In this document: positions 23,562 to 31,290 of the stretch, piece after piece
Position numbering within the stretch: the stretch's first letter is position 1
Layout of the letters: each line of letters starts with the position of its first letter
Origin: Burkholderiales bacterium UBA2647
GTDB lineage: Bacteria > Pseudomonadota > Gammaproteobacteria > Burkholderiales > Burkholderiaceae_E
Assembly (NCBI GenBank): GCA_002359635.1
Contig: DENJ01000090.1
Location: 232-31,521 of the forward strand
DNA: 31,290 nt
Direction of reading: 5' to 3'
Made by a program: the position numbers and the translations under genes
The notes under the pieces: generated by a model
Databases searched by the model: none
What the model was told of the DNA's origin: nothing
The model's input: the letters and a program-made list of their open reading frames with translations, nothing else

Positions 23562-24419
23562 TTAAACGCTTAGGGCTTCGCCCGCCGTTCGGTGTTGCGC
23601 AGGGCGCGACACTTCGCTATAAGATTTACGATTATCCTCGAGCCAGCGCTCGGAATCGCTCGCATCATGATCAAGCGGATGAAAATCAACCCTGAGATAA
23701 TCTTTCCAGGCCTGCAGGTTCCCGCGCAACAAGCCATCGCGGGCAAACAAATGCTTCCAGCAACTCGTCCAAGTCGACCACTTGAACAAAGCATCATCAC
23801 GATATAAATTATTGATCGTTTGCCGGAATACATCGGTCAGAAACGTGAAGGTCACATAGCGGTAGGTTCTGGTCCGCCAGTCGTGATCCCCGCCAATGGC
23901 CTGGTAAACATCAAAAGCAATCGCACGGTGTTCGGCCTCTTCAGCACTGTGCCAAAGCCAGAGTGTTTTGAGGCGCTCATCTGCACCCTCGAGTGCTTCG
24001 GGATGCTTCATCAGCCATCCGGCAAAGACAGCGGTGAAATGTTCAGTGGCTGCAGTTGCGCCGACGTGATTGCGCGGGTCGATATTTGCGTTGGCACGAA
24101 TGCGTGCAGCAGCACGTCGCTCAAAAGCGTTATCAAAGCCCTGACGTTCGAGTTCTTTGTTGTAGAGTCCATGCAAATGCCGATGCGTCGCCTCCTGGCC
24201 AACGAAACCTTTGATCTGCGGTTCGAGCCTGGCGCGATCCGCTTGATTCATGAGCGGCAAGGCCTGCTTGAGTGAGTCGATAAAATACTGCTCACCCACA
24301 ACAAAACTCATTGATAGAGCGTTAAAAAAAGCGCTTCGAAACGCATCGCCCCCATTCCAACGCCGCTCAAAGGGCTGACTTAAATTAATCAAAAGGCGAC
24401 GAACTACCAAATCAGACAT
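23562..24419 (-). CDS. PF10118-family metal-dependent hydrolase-like protein
   Basis: A 285-residue soluble protein. Candidate di-metal ligands occur in a ferritin-like spacing: Glu43 (GEQYF), Glu76/His79 (QEATH), Glu126-His127 (TEHF) and Glu160/Glu161/His164 (EEAEHRAIAFD). The family is annotated as metal-dependent hydrolase but resembles diiron oxygenases structurally; the substrate is unknown. ATG 24419 has AGGAG nine bases upstream. A perfect TGACC-AAC-GGTCA palindrome overlaps a TTGACC -35-like hexamer in its 76-base upstream region, suggesting repression by a TetR-like regulator encoded elsewhere. Members often sit near lipid or hydrocarbon catabolism genes. Confidence 0.85.
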   Translation of the reverse strand: MSDLVVRRLLINLSQPFERRWNGGDAFRSAFFNALSMSFVVGEQYFIDSLKQALPLMNQADRARLEPQIKGFVGQEATHRHLHGLYNKELERQGFDNAFERRAAARIRANANIDPRNHVGATAATEHFTAVFAGWLMKHPEALEGADERLKTLWLWHSAEEAEHRAIAFDVYQAIGGDHDWRTRTYRYVTFTFLTDVFRQTINNLYRDDALFKWSTWTSCWKHLFARDGLLRGNLQAWKDYLRVDFHPLDHDASDSERWLEDNRKSYSEVSRPAQHRTAGEALSV

Positions 24420-24461
24420 TGACTACTCCTGAGTTAATGATTGGAGTTTAACCCATAACGC

Positions 24462-24474
24462 TGACCAACGGTCA
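24462..24474. promoter_or_regulatory. operator-like palindrome upstream of the PF10118 gene
   Basis: TGACC-AAC-GGTCA is a perfect 5-3-5 inverted repeat, 42 bases before the PF10118 start. Its right arm overlaps TTGACC (24475-24470, minus strand), which matches a sigma70 -35 hexamer in five of six positions; a -10 element about 17 bases on is weak (GTTAAA). Symmetry, length and position suit a TetR-family repressor site. No tetR gene is in the window. Confidence 0.5.
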
Positions 24475-24495
24475 ATATCCATGAATTAACGGTTG

Positions 24496-25368
24496 TCATT
24501 TTTGGATGACAGTCCGCCTTGTCAAAGCGTGCCAACGACGCCCCGCCTGCTCGTCCAATGCGCGAATCTCGATCGCACCGCCCATTTCCGATTCAATGGC
24601 CCGATGCAAGTTTTGGCAATCTACTCTGGCAAGCAAAGGGGCGTTCTGCTTTGAAAGCAAGAGCACCGCATCGGCGCTGAGTGCCCAGTTCAAGTCATGG
24701 GTTGCCGTCAACACGAGTTGCCCTCTTGAGGCACTGGCGGCAAGCCAGCCACTCAGCTGCATTTGATACAAGGGGTCGAGATGCAGACTCGGCTCATCGA
24801 GCAGGATTAGCGGCGCATCGACCGCGAGCGTGCGCCCGATCAATACCCTTTGCCGCTCACCGCCTGATAGTTGATCAAGCCTGCGATGCCAGAGTGCTTC
24901 AAGCCCTAGGGCCTCGATCCAAAGCTGAGCTGAAGCGTGGATGGCACCTGAGGCCTCCGAGTTGTCCTGGTCTCGCCAGGGTAGCCGGCCAAGCGACACC
25001 AAATCAGCCACAAGCCATCGCCCGTTTATGCTTTCTGACTGTCCCATCCAAGCGATCGACTGGGCTTTTTCTTTTTGCGAACGTTCTGTAAGCGGTAACA
25101 ACATTCCAGCCTCAGAGCTTCGCTTTGCCACGAAGATGCGACCACTTGCCTGCGATAGCAAACCAGCAAGACTTAACATCAACGTCGATTTTCCGACCCC
25201 ATTGCCACCAATCACAGCAATCCAAGCTGACGCGCAATCAAAAGAAAAGGGGCGACGAAGCGGGGCGGCGCCCCGAATTAACGCCAGATCCTGCACCCTC
25301 AAAAGAAGGGGGCTGCCGGGGCTGGGTGGCGCGATTTCCATACCGATCTCAACGCTGGATGCATTCAC
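24496..25368 (-). CDS. btuD: cobalamin ABC importer ATP-binding protein BtuD
   Basis: A 290-residue ABC ATPase of the FecE/BtuD class. Walker A GGNGVGKST is at 54-62, signature LSGGERQRV at 167-175, Walker B LILLDEP at 187-193, D-loop HLD, and H-loop ATHD (His224). The start is GTG 25368, four bases after the btuC stop; ATG 25341 is a downstream alternative that loses only nine residues. It energises uptake through BtuC of cobalamin delivered by BtuF. Specificity for B12 rather than haem or siderophore is inferred from the riboswitch at the operon head. It is the last gene of the operon. Confidence 0.9.
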   Translation of the reverse strand: MNASSVEIGMEIAPPSPGSPLLLRVQDLALIRGAAPLRRPFSFDCASAWIAVIGGNGVGKSTLMLSLAGLLSQASGRIFVAKRSSEAGMLLPLTERSQKEKAQSIAWMGQSESINGRWLVADLVSLGRLPWRDQDNSEASGAIHASAQLWIEALGLEALWHRRLDQLSGGERQRVLIGRTLAVDAPLILLDEPSLHLDPLYQMQLSGWLAASASRGQLVLTATHDLNWALSADAVLLLSKQNAPLLARVDCQNLHRAIESEMGGAIEIRALDEQAGRRWHALTRRTVIQK

Positions 25369-25372
25369 AAAT

Positions 25373-26416
25373 TCAGCCCCGAAGCTGTTGCCTTAAAAGG
25401 CCAAGCAGAAAAATGCCGCCAATCACCGCGGTCAGTAAACCGGTTGGAATCTCGTTCGGCATCCAAAGGGTTCGCGCCAACAGGTCCGCGAGGCTGAGCA
25501 ACAAGGCCCCGGCGAGCGCCGAGGCCAGCATCAGGCTTCGATGCATACCGCGAACGAAAGGCCTCACCACATGGGGTGCCAAAAGCCCGACAAAGGCGAT
25601 CAGGCCCGTATGCGCCACCACGATTGCGGTGCAGGCTGCCATCATGACGACAAGGCGGCGTTGCTCTTTTTCCATATCAAAGCCCAGACTGGCCGCGGTG
25701 TGTGGCCCCAGGATAAGCGCATCGAGCACGTCGGCGCGCGCCCTCGTGAGCATCAGCAACAGCGCAAGCGCAAGCAACATGGGCCACACCGCATCCCAGC
25801 CCAAAAGACTCGTCTGGCCCAGCACAAAAGCAAGTCGATACCGTAACAGTTCCGGCCGCAAGTGGGTAAGCAGGTCACTGAGCGCACCCAAGACCAAAGC
25901 CACCACAACCCCGGCCAACAACAAACTCACATGCTTCTCGACATCGCCAGGCCGGCGATTGCTTACCAGCAGCAGGCTCAGTACCAACGCCAGCCAGGCA
26001 CCGCAAAAAGCTGCAAAAACACTACCGAGCTGCATGAGCCAAGGCAAAGGCAGCGCACCAAGCCCGGCGGCATAAACCATGGTGACGGCCAGACTCGCGC
26101 CCGAAGCTGTGCCGAGCAGATAGGGATCAGCCAATGGATTTCTAAACAAAGCCTGTGCGATCAGACCGCCAAGACCCAGCAGTGCCCCCGCAAGCATGCA
26201 TCCCAATACCCGCGGCAGACGTAGCTCAAGCACGAGGCCTTGCATCGACTCAGGCGACTGCCAAAGCTGATGCAAAGGCCCGCCGCTCCCCACGCTGACG
26301 CTCATCAGCGCAAGTGCAAAGCAGGCAGCAGCTAGTACAAACAGGATGTTGCGATCGTGCCGCAACAAAGGACGAAGGTCTGCTTGATGCAGCGGGCTTA
26401 CCTGCTTATCTGCCAA
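25373..26416 (-). CDS. btuC: cobalamin ABC importer permease BtuC (FecCD family)
   Basis: A 347-residue permease with about nine to ten transmembrane segments. FecCD landmarks are LRLPRVLGCMLAGALLGLGGLIAQALFRNPLADPYLLG (about 46-83), GxxxxGPHTAASLG and the late GLIAFVGLLAPHVVR coupling region. The start is TTG 26416, supported by AGGTGG at 26429-26424 with a 7-base spacer; that Shine-Dalgarno overlaps the stop codon of btuF, so the genes are translationally coupled. It moves corrinoid across the inner membrane as a BtuC2D2 complex. Confidence 0.92.
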   Translation of the reverse strand: MADKQVSPLHQADLRPLLRHDRNILFVLAAACFALALMSVSVGSGGPLHQLWQSPESMQGLVLELRLPRVLGCMLAGALLGLGGLIAQALFRNPLADPYLLGTASGASLAVTMVYAAGLGALPLPWLMQLGSVFAAFCGAWLALVLSLLLVSNRRPGDVEKHVSLLLAGVVVALVLGALSDLLTHLRPELLRYRLAFVLGQTSLLGWDAVWPMLLALALLLMLTRARADVLDALILGPHTAASLGFDMEKEQRRLVVMMAACTAIVVAHTGLIAFVGLLAPHVVRPFVRGMHRSLMLASALAGALLLSLADLLARTLWMPNEIPTGLLTAVIGGIFLLGLLRQQLRG

Positions 26417-26423
26417 GGCGCAC

Positions 26424-26429
26424 CCACCT
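26424..26429 (-). promoter_or_regulatory. Shine-Dalgarno deciding the TTG start of btuC
   Basis: AGGTGG lies seven bases before TTG 26416 and shares bases with the TAG stop of btuF (26430-26428), supporting both the unusual start and coupling. Confidence 0.7.
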
Positions 26430-27357
26430 AGGCATGCTGTCGATCTTCCCGTGGTCCGACACCGGCTCGTTTCTCATGCGCGCGCTGCGCGGCCTGCGAC
26501 AAACAGTGCACAAGCAAGTGGGCTGCCTCCCCTAGCCTTGGGCCGGGCCGCACGAGGACATCAAAATCACCGGGCGCCAACGCGCAAAATCTGCCCTCTT
26601 GCAATGCCGACAGTCCCTTCCAGCCTGGGCGCTTGTGGCGCTCTCCGGATGGATCGGACTGAAGAATCAACCATCGGGGCTGTACGCCAAGCAACCACTC
26701 GGTGCTCAGTTTCGGAAATGGCCCCATGCTCGGGGATACAACATTTCGAAGTCCAAGCAGCTGCACCGTCTGGCCAAGAAAAGAGGCAGGACCTGCAGCA
26801 TGCATGGAGGGGCCAAGTTCCACATAAACGCTTGCTTGCTTCAGTGCGTCGGGCAGCAAGGCCCTTGCCGATGCGATGTCACGATCAATCACCTGCCAAA
26901 GCCGCTCGCCGGCTTCAGCATCGCCGAGCAAGGTCCCCAAAAGTCGGAGACTGCGCCGGATATCTTCATGGGTTTGCGAATCAAGGGCAAGCACACGAAT
27001 ACCCAATGTCTCAAGCCTTTCGATCTGGCGCATCGACTTCGAGGCGAGCACCACATCGGGCTTTAAGACCCTGATCTGTTCCCACTGCAAATCATCAAGA
27101 TCGCCGAGTTTGGGCAAGCGTTTGACTGAAGCTGGAAAATCAGAAAAACGATCGGTCCCGACAATCCGACTACAAGCCCCTAGGGCACAAAGGCTTTCTG
27201 TGATCGAGGGGAGCAGACTTATGATGCGCTCCGGGGTCTTGACGAATTGGACGCGGCGGCCGCGATCGTCGATGAGTTCCCGAAGCGACTCGGCAGCCCA
27301 AAGCGGGCTTGCCAGCAGCACAAGGCAAAGCAGCGTGATGATAGTCCGCAGCGACAT
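26428..27357 (-). CDS. btuF: cobalamin-binding periplasmic protein BtuF
   Basis: A 309-residue class III solute-binding protein. A Sec signal peptide (MSLRTIITLLCLVLLASPLWAA, about 22 residues) precedes DDRGRRVQFVKTPERIISLLPSITESLCALGA, the BtuF/FecB N-lobe pattern; VGTDRFSDFP and the LGDLDDLQWEQIRVLKPDVVLAS segment follow, as in BtuF. It binds corrinoid delivered by BtuB and hands it to BtuCD. The C-terminus has an extra basic tail (KRAGVGPREDRQ) beyond the usual fold. ATG 27357 lies 11 bases past the btuB stop and lacks a strong Shine-Dalgarno. Confidence 0.9.
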   Translation of the reverse strand: MSLRTIITLLCLVLLASPLWAAESLRELIDDRGRRVQFVKTPERIISLLPSITESLCALGACSRIVGTDRFSDFPASVKRLPKLGDLDDLQWEQIRVLKPDVVLASKSMRQIERLETLGIRVLALDSQTHEDIRRSLRLLGTLLGDAEAGERLWQVIDRDIASARALLPDALKQASVYVELGPSMHAAGPASFLGQTVQLLGLRNVVSPSMGPFPKLSTEWLLGVQPRWLILQSDPSGERHKRPGWKGLSALQEGRFCALAPGDFDVLVRPGPRLGEAAHLLVHCLSQAAQRAHEKRAGVGPREDRQHA

Positions 27358-27368
27358 GGTGATGACAA

Positions 27369-29309
27369 CTAGATCGACAATTTGAGGGTCACATCAAACG
27401 ATCTCCGGTCAGCTGGATAAATACCGTTATAGGTTGCATAGTCATAATACGATTTGTCGGTAAGATTTCTAATCCAAGCAGCAAGCTGCAGCCGTTGATT
27501 CAACGATGTACTAAGCCCTAGATCGATTGTTTGCCTGCCCGGAATCAAAGGATTTGAATTCGACTGATCGGCCGCCTGCACCATTGCACCTCGGTAATGC
27601 GCATTGGCATGCAAAACAAAGGATTGAAAACGCCACGCCAGTCCCAGCCTTGCGGCTTGCTTGGGCGTTAGGGGTACGCGTCGGCCCGCATTTGCTTCGG
27701 ATGCGATCTGTGCGTCGACTAAATCAACGCTTGCCCGAAGCAGCAATGCTTTGCTAAGAGGCCAGCGCAGCTGAGCGCTAAGCATATGTCGCTCAGTGTC
27801 GTAAAGATTCTGATTGCAAGAAGCCTTCAGCCCATCAATCACACCACAATCGTACTGATACCCGATTTCCTGATTAGCCTTGATATGGCGATAATGAATC
27901 GCATAACGTTGCTCAAAGTGAACGGCCTCGAGTTGGGCAAAAAGCTCCCGGGTTGTCATCGGCTTCACCGCCTCGTTAATCCTTAGCAAGGCATAGGTCT
28001 CGCGATCAAAAAAATAGACTTCATCAGCATTTGCGAGACGAAACCCTGTCAGTGCTCCGGCGCGCAGCGATAGGTTCTTTGCCACGCGCGTATTGAAGGC
28101 GGCTGACAGCGCTGATTGCTGGTAAGTCGATGCCGTGGCCAGTGCGCCGGGTTCGGCCTGGAATTGATTGATGGCGCGCTGGCTTCGAGCCCCCAGTTCA
28201 AGATCAAGATCGGCGAGCAGCGGCCGGCTCGATTGAATGTAAATGGCCCGATTTCGCTGCTCAACGATTTTTCCAGCTTCGGTCCTGGCCTGTGCCTGGC
28301 TCAATTCGCCACCGGCCAACCATTGCCAAGCGCCGATTTGCGCAAGGAATTCCGGATTGATCAGCGTTCTTCGGTTATGAATCGATTCATAGGTTTTGTC
28401 CCTTGTTGATTGCTCGTTAACATCGACCGACCAGCTTAATCCCGGAGCCAGGCTACCGTCATAGCGTAGCCCGAAAGCCTCACCCTGGCGCTCGGAGGCC
28501 ACCGGATAGGCACCAGCCTTTCTCGGCGTCAACGTAAATTCCTCAAGCGTTAAATAGCTCGGTAACTGCGCCCTTTCCTTAAACCCTCTGGCAAAAACAT
28601 TGATCCGCCCCCAGTCGCCTTGCCCGACCACCCTGAACTGCGCACTGTCCTGATTGGCCCGACTCGATGCGCGATAGCCGTCTGACTCGGCAGCCCGGTA
28701 AGAAAGCGAAGCCTTCAGCTGCTCGCCGCCGAAGCCAAGATAAGTATCCACATGTTTGGATCCATAGCTGCCCGCACCGACACTCAGTTGCTTGGACTGA
28801 TCGGTTCGCGTGATCACATGAATCACGCCACCTTGAGCCCTGTCCCCATAAAGTGCGCCAGCGTTCGCTTTGCGGATCTCGATGCGCTCGATACTGCTTA
28901 TCGGGAGTCGTGAGAGACGAAGATTCGATGAATCCAAGGCATTTTGACGCTGACCGTCGATCAGGAACAAGACATTCTGCGAACCAGCTTCGCCGAGGTA
29001 ACCCACATCAATGTTCGCATCAACACCCATGCGGCCATAGAGGCGGGTGAGGCTTAGCCCGGGCACCGCTTCCAAGAATTCAGCCAGATTGCCTGCACCA
29101 GAGGCTTCGATCTGCTGGCGGTCGATCACTTCAACAACAACACTCGCTTTGAGCCGATCCTGCTCAATACGCTTTGCGCTAATCACCAGTTCCTCACCGG
29201 AAGCGCTTGCATCCTTGGCCGCGAGGGGCTGGGCTTGCATGGTTAAGTGGACGGAGAGCAAGCAGATACCTGCTGCCAATACGCGATACGGCGCCTTTGA
29301 GAGTTTCAT
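27369..29309 (-). CDS. btuB: TonB-dependent outer-membrane cobalamin receptor BtuB
   Basis: A 646-residue TonB-dependent receptor. ATG 29309 is followed by a signal peptide ending near MQAQPLA, a TonB-box-like EELVISA (about 40-46), and a plug domain (VVEVIDRQQIEASGAGNLAEFL, NVLFLIDGQRQN, SIERIEIRKANAGALYGDRAQGGVIHVIT) of BtuB type. A 22-strand barrel follows, ending RRSFDVTLKLSI. TTG 29327 is a less likely start. BtuB brings cobalamin across the outer membrane using TonB energy. A cobalamin riboswitch lies in its 5' leader, and btuF-btuC-btuD follow, so expression should be shut off when B12 is plentiful. Confidence 0.93.
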   Translation of the reverse strand: MKLSKAPYRVLAAGICLLSVHLTMQAQPLAAKDASASGEELVISAKRIEQDRLKASVVVEVIDRQQIEASGAGNLAEFLEAVPGLSLTRLYGRMGVDANIDVGYLGEAGSQNVLFLIDGQRQNALDSSNLRLSRLPISSIERIEIRKANAGALYGDRAQGGVIHVITRTDQSKQLSVGAGSYGSKHVDTYLGFGGEQLKASLSYRAAESDGYRASSRANQDSAQFRVVGQGDWGRINVFARGFKERAQLPSYLTLEEFTLTPRKAGAYPVASERQGEAFGLRYDGSLAPGLSWSVDVNEQSTRDKTYESIHNRRTLINPEFLAQIGAWQWLAGGELSQAQARTEAGKIVEQRNRAIYIQSSRPLLADLDLELGARSQRAINQFQAEPGALATASTYQQSALSAAFNTRVAKNLSLRAGALTGFRLANADEVYFFDRETYALLRINEAVKPMTTRELFAQLEAVHFEQRYAIHYRHIKANQEIGYQYDCGVIDGLKASCNQNLYDTERHMLSAQLRWPLSKALLLRASVDLVDAQIASEANAGRRVPLTPKQAARLGLAWRFQSFVLHANAHYRGAMVQAADQSNSNPLIPGRQTIDLGLSTSLNQRLQLAAWIRNLTDKSYYDYATYNGIYPADRRSFDVTLKLSI

Positions 29310-29367
29310 GATCAGCGTTCCAGACAAGCGCTCTCACCGGCATCCCCGCCAGTGCATGAGCATCAAA

Positions 29368-29393
29368 GACGCGCCAAACAATCACGTCGCGTC
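29368..29393 (-). promoter_or_regulatory. candidate expression-platform hairpin of the cobalamin riboswitch
   Basis: On the minus strand GACGCG (29393-29388) can pair with CGCGTC (29373-29368) around a 14-base loop, just after the aptamer. Only three T residues follow, so control of translation or an alternative anti-terminator fold is as likely as termination. Confidence 0.35.
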
Positions 29394-29399
29394 CACCTT

Positions 29400-29512
29400 G
29401 TTGGCCGGTATCCGGGCTGACGAATCGCCGAAGTCCCCTTCCCAGGCTCCAAAGCCCAGTGGCACCACGACTTGGCGTTTTCGATCGTGTCAAAGTCAGC
29501 AACCGGCGCCAG
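29400..29512 (-). ncRNA. cobalamin riboswitch (B12 element)
   Basis: In the btuB leader the minus strand holds the core TGCCACTGGG (29464-29455), then GGGAAGG, then a B12-box sequence CAGCCCGGATACCGGCC (29419-29403), in the order and spacing of cobalamin aptamers. The GCCGGT upstream (about 29508-29503) is perfectly complementary to ACCGGC of the B12 box, consistent with the closing helix, and a CACGA/TCGTG stem flanks the A-rich segment where the GGTG-AAA-TCC motif normally lies, though that motif is degenerate here. Binding of adenosyl- or other cobalamin would reduce btuBFCD expression. Boundaries are approximate. Confidence 0.87.
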
Positions 29513-29755
29513 AAAAACGCCTAACCAGACCACGAAGGTATTCATCGACCGTTGCGGGGGCAGCCCAGCTCGCCTCGACTCGAAAAAAAGGGATTTCGGT
29601 CGACACGGCTGGTTCCCGTTTAACTGCAAGACAAGAAGCGTCTATGCGAGCACCAACATTGCGAAACTATCACCGTTACTTTCAGGGAGCAAGCCCTGCG
29701 GTGACGCTCTACACTGGGCGACTATTCAATCTTCAGGTGTCGGAGACAGCATGCC
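29513..29755. other. divergent intergenic region between riboswitch and monooxygenase
   Basis: About 240 bases separate the riboswitch 5' end from the monooxygenase start. It should contain the btuB promoter (minus) and the monooxygenase promoter (plus), but no convincing -35/-10 pairs could be fixed by eye. Open frames crossing it lack family features and a credible start, so no gene is called. Confidence 0.5.
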
Positions 29756-31282
29756 ATGAACCAGGAAGCAGACCTACAAGGGCGCCAAGCCAAGCGGCTG
29801 TCGCATCAGCCTCCCCATTCGATGGGCTTTGTCGATGTACTGATTGTTGGCGCCGGACTCTCGGGGATTGCTGCGGCTCATCACTTGCAGCAGCATTGTC
29901 CGGACAAACATTTCCTTATTTTGGAACGCATGAGCAGCTTCGGCGGCACCTGGCTGAGCCATAACTACCCGGGCATTCGATCCGACAGCGATTTACACAC
30001 CTTTGGATATCGATTCAAGCCATGGCGGGGGGTGCCGATTGCAACGGCTGAGGAGATTCGCCGCTACATGGCAGAGGTGATCGAGGAACAAGGTATCGAG
30101 CCGCATATTCACTACCATCACGATATCCGTCACGCGAGCTGGTCGGGGAAAACCAAGCGCTGGCAGCTCGAAGTCTTTGACCTCAGCGCCGGTAAGTCCT
30201 ACACCATCGAGACCGGGTTCTTATGGATGTGCTCGGGCTACTACCGGCATCGCAGCGGCTACCAGCCCCAATGGCCTGGCATGGACAGGTTTAAGGGCCG
30301 TCATGTGCATGCTGAAACCTGGCCCGATGATCTAGATTATAAAGATCAACGCGTTGTGGTCATCGGATCCGGGGCGGCCGCCGCCACCATGATTCCTGCC
30401 ATGGCGAAAGAGGCAAGCCATGTCACCATGCTGCAGCGAAGCCCGACCTTTTTCATCACCGGACGCAATATCAACGAGCTGGTTCAGATGTTGCGCGAGC
30501 TCGATATACCCGCTGACTGGATCCATGAAATTGCCCGCCGGAAAATACTTAAGGATCAAGCTGTTTTTTCAGAACGATGCCTCAGAGAGCCCGAAGTCGT
30601 TCGCGAGGAGCTCCTTGCGGGCGTGCGCGCCCAATTAGGCGATGGCTACGATGTCGAAAAACATTTTTCCCCCGCTTACCGGCCTTGGCAACAGCGGATT
30701 GCCTTTATCCCGGATGGCGATCTCTTTGCCGCCATGCGAGAGAAAAAAGCATCGGTGCTCACCGAAGCCATCGATTCATTCACCGCTGAAGGCCTATTGC
30801 TTAAGAATGGCCAAATCGTCGAGGCCGACTTGATCGTGAGCGCCACCGGTTTTGACTTAAATGTTTTGGGGGATATTACCTTTGAGGTCGACGGCGAGGC
30901 ACTGGACTTCTCAAAATGCATTACCCATTTAGGCGCCATGTTTACGGGCCTACCTAATCTTGTTTGGGTTTTTGGCTACTTCCGATCGAGCTGGACGCTT
31001 CGCGCAGACTTGCTCGGTGATTATGTGTGTCGTTTGCTCAAGCATATGGACCGGCAGGCGTTCTCGATGGTTGTGCCAAGACTGCGCGACCAGGACCAAG
31101 CGATGAAGCTTCAAGCCTGGGTCAGCGAGGACAACTTCAATCCCGGCTACATCAAGCGTAGCTTGCACAAGCTTCCCCGACAGGGCAGTCACTTGCCCTG
31201 GTTGCACACGCAAGACTTTGCGCGCGATAAAGAATTGCTTCCTCAACACGATCTAAACGATGGTACGCTCTATTTTCAATAG
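29756..31282 (+). CDS. Baeyer-Villiger-type flavin-containing monooxygenase
   Basis: A 508-residue NADPH- and FAD-dependent monooxygenase. The first Rossmann motif GAGLSG is at about 32-37, then ERMSSFGGTW. The BVMO fingerprint FKGRHVHAETWP (FxGxxxHxxxW[P/D]) follows, then a second Rossmann motif IGSGAAAATMIP and a C-terminal ATGFDLN motif. It would insert oxygen into a ketone or aldehyde, giving an ester or lactone. ATG 29756 has GGAG about ten bases upstream; the first 22 residues are a polar extension and ATG 29822 is an alternative. Length is normal and the gene is complete. It stands alone, divergent from the B12 operon; the substrate is unknown. Confidence 0.92.
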   Translation: MNQEADLQGRQAKRLSHQPPHSMGFVDVLIVGAGLSGIAAAHHLQQHCPDKHFLILERMSSFGGTWLSHNYPGIRSDSDLHTFGYRFKPWRGVPIATAEEIRRYMAEVIEEQGIEPHIHYHHDIRHASWSGKTKRWQLEVFDLSAGKSYTIETGFLWMCSGYYRHRSGYQPQWPGMDRFKGRHVHAETWPDDLDYKDQRVVVIGSGAAAATMIPAMAKEASHVTMLQRSPTFFITGRNINELVQMLRELDIPADWIHEIARRKILKDQAVFSERCLREPEVVREELLAGVRAQLGDGYDVEKHFSPAYRPWQQRIAFIPDGDLFAAMREKKASVLTEAIDSFTAEGLLLKNGQIVEADLIVSATGFDLNVLGDITFEVDGEALDFSKCITHLGAMFTGLPNLVWVFGYFRSSWTLRADLLGDYVCRLLKHMDRQAFSMVVPRLRDQDQAMKLQAWVSEDNFNPGYIKRSLHKLPRQGSHLPWLHTQDFARDKELLPQHDLNDGTLYFQ

Positions 31283-31290
31283 CTTTGGCG

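Noticed and set aside
25125..26075. 316-codon plus-strand open frame antisense to btuC/btuD
   Set aside because: Composition is Ser/Arg/Pro/Thr-rich as expected from reading codon-biased genes backwards; both underlying genes have clear motifs.
26451..27074. 207-codon plus-strand open frame antisense to btuF
   Set aside because: Arg/Ala-rich shadow frame; BtuF has a signal peptide and family motifs.
29047..29964. 305-codon plus-strand open frame antisense to btuB and crossing the riboswitch
   Set aside because: It lacks family motifs, is antisense to the conserved BtuB plug region, covers a structured RNA and overlaps the monooxygenase start in another frame.
1..31290. Mobile elements, CRISPR arrays, toxin-antitoxin or phage-defence genes
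   Set aside because: No transposase or integrase motifs, no regularly spaced repeats and no defence-family domains were seen in any frame.

Overview
The window is about 31 kb of densely packed bacterial chromosome, with GC around the mid-50s % judged by eye. It carries roughly 28 complete protein genes and one truncated gene. The gene families point to a Betaproteobacterium of the Burkholderiales, probably Alcaligenaceae-like. The reasons are two Bug-type TctC periplasmic receptors with a TctAB permease, split AtuA-family genes, a DUF455 ferritin-like protein, an OmpR-type regulator and a bacterial Fpr with the C-terminal motif YVIERAF. This assignment is inference. No tRNA, rRNA, insertion sequence, integrase, phage gene or CRISPR array was seen.

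Layout. (1) 1-1832: a truncated FMN-dependent 2-hydroxy-acid dehydrogenase and a small dimeric-barrel protein on the minus strand, divergent from an MFS transporter. (2) 1848-6347, minus strand: a tripartite tricarboxylate transporter operon (tctC-tctB-tctA) followed by an RraA-family protein and a LysE-type exporter. A NIPSNAP protein is divergent at 6566. (3) 6959-11163, minus strand: a second, orphan Bug receptor, then oxyR, a TupB-like tungstate permease, a TupC-like ATPase and a DUF455 ferritin-like protein. Several of these genes are coupled by stop/start overlaps. (4) 11239-12078: a lipoprotein cyclophilin. (5) 12087-20619: two copies of an AtuA-family gene plus small-partner module, both on the minus strand. 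Between them lie a plus-strand tartrate/D-malate dehydrogenase, MFS and sulfatase cluster and a minus-strand thiolase, which belongs to the second AtuA operon. (6) 20711-22287: ompR without envZ, tail-to-tail with fpr. (7) 22377-24419: azlD, azlC and a PF10118 metal-dependent hydrolase on the minus strand, with an operator-like palindrome in front. (8) 24496-29510: a vitamin B12 uptake operon (btuB-btuF-btuC-btuD, minus strand) headed by a cobalamin riboswitch. (9) 29756-31282: a Baeyer-Villiger-type flavin monooxygenase.

Functionally the window looks like an accessory catabolic neighbourhood: scavenging of organic and hydroxy acids (TTT, MFS, 2-hydroxy-acid and tartrate/malate dehydrogenases, RraA), breakdown of unusual acyl chains (two AtuA modules, thiolase, monooxygenase), sulfate-ester removal, and cofactor uptake (cobalamin, probably tungstate). 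The items most worth a second look are the duplicated split AtuA modules, one of them in an operon with thiolase, and the translationally coupled oxyR-tupB-tupC-DUF455 run that lacks a recognisable tupA. These are unusual combinations of known families; I did not find a wholly unrecognised system. Several genes start with TTG or GTG, so starts were chosen from Shine-Dalgarno spacing and family N-termini.
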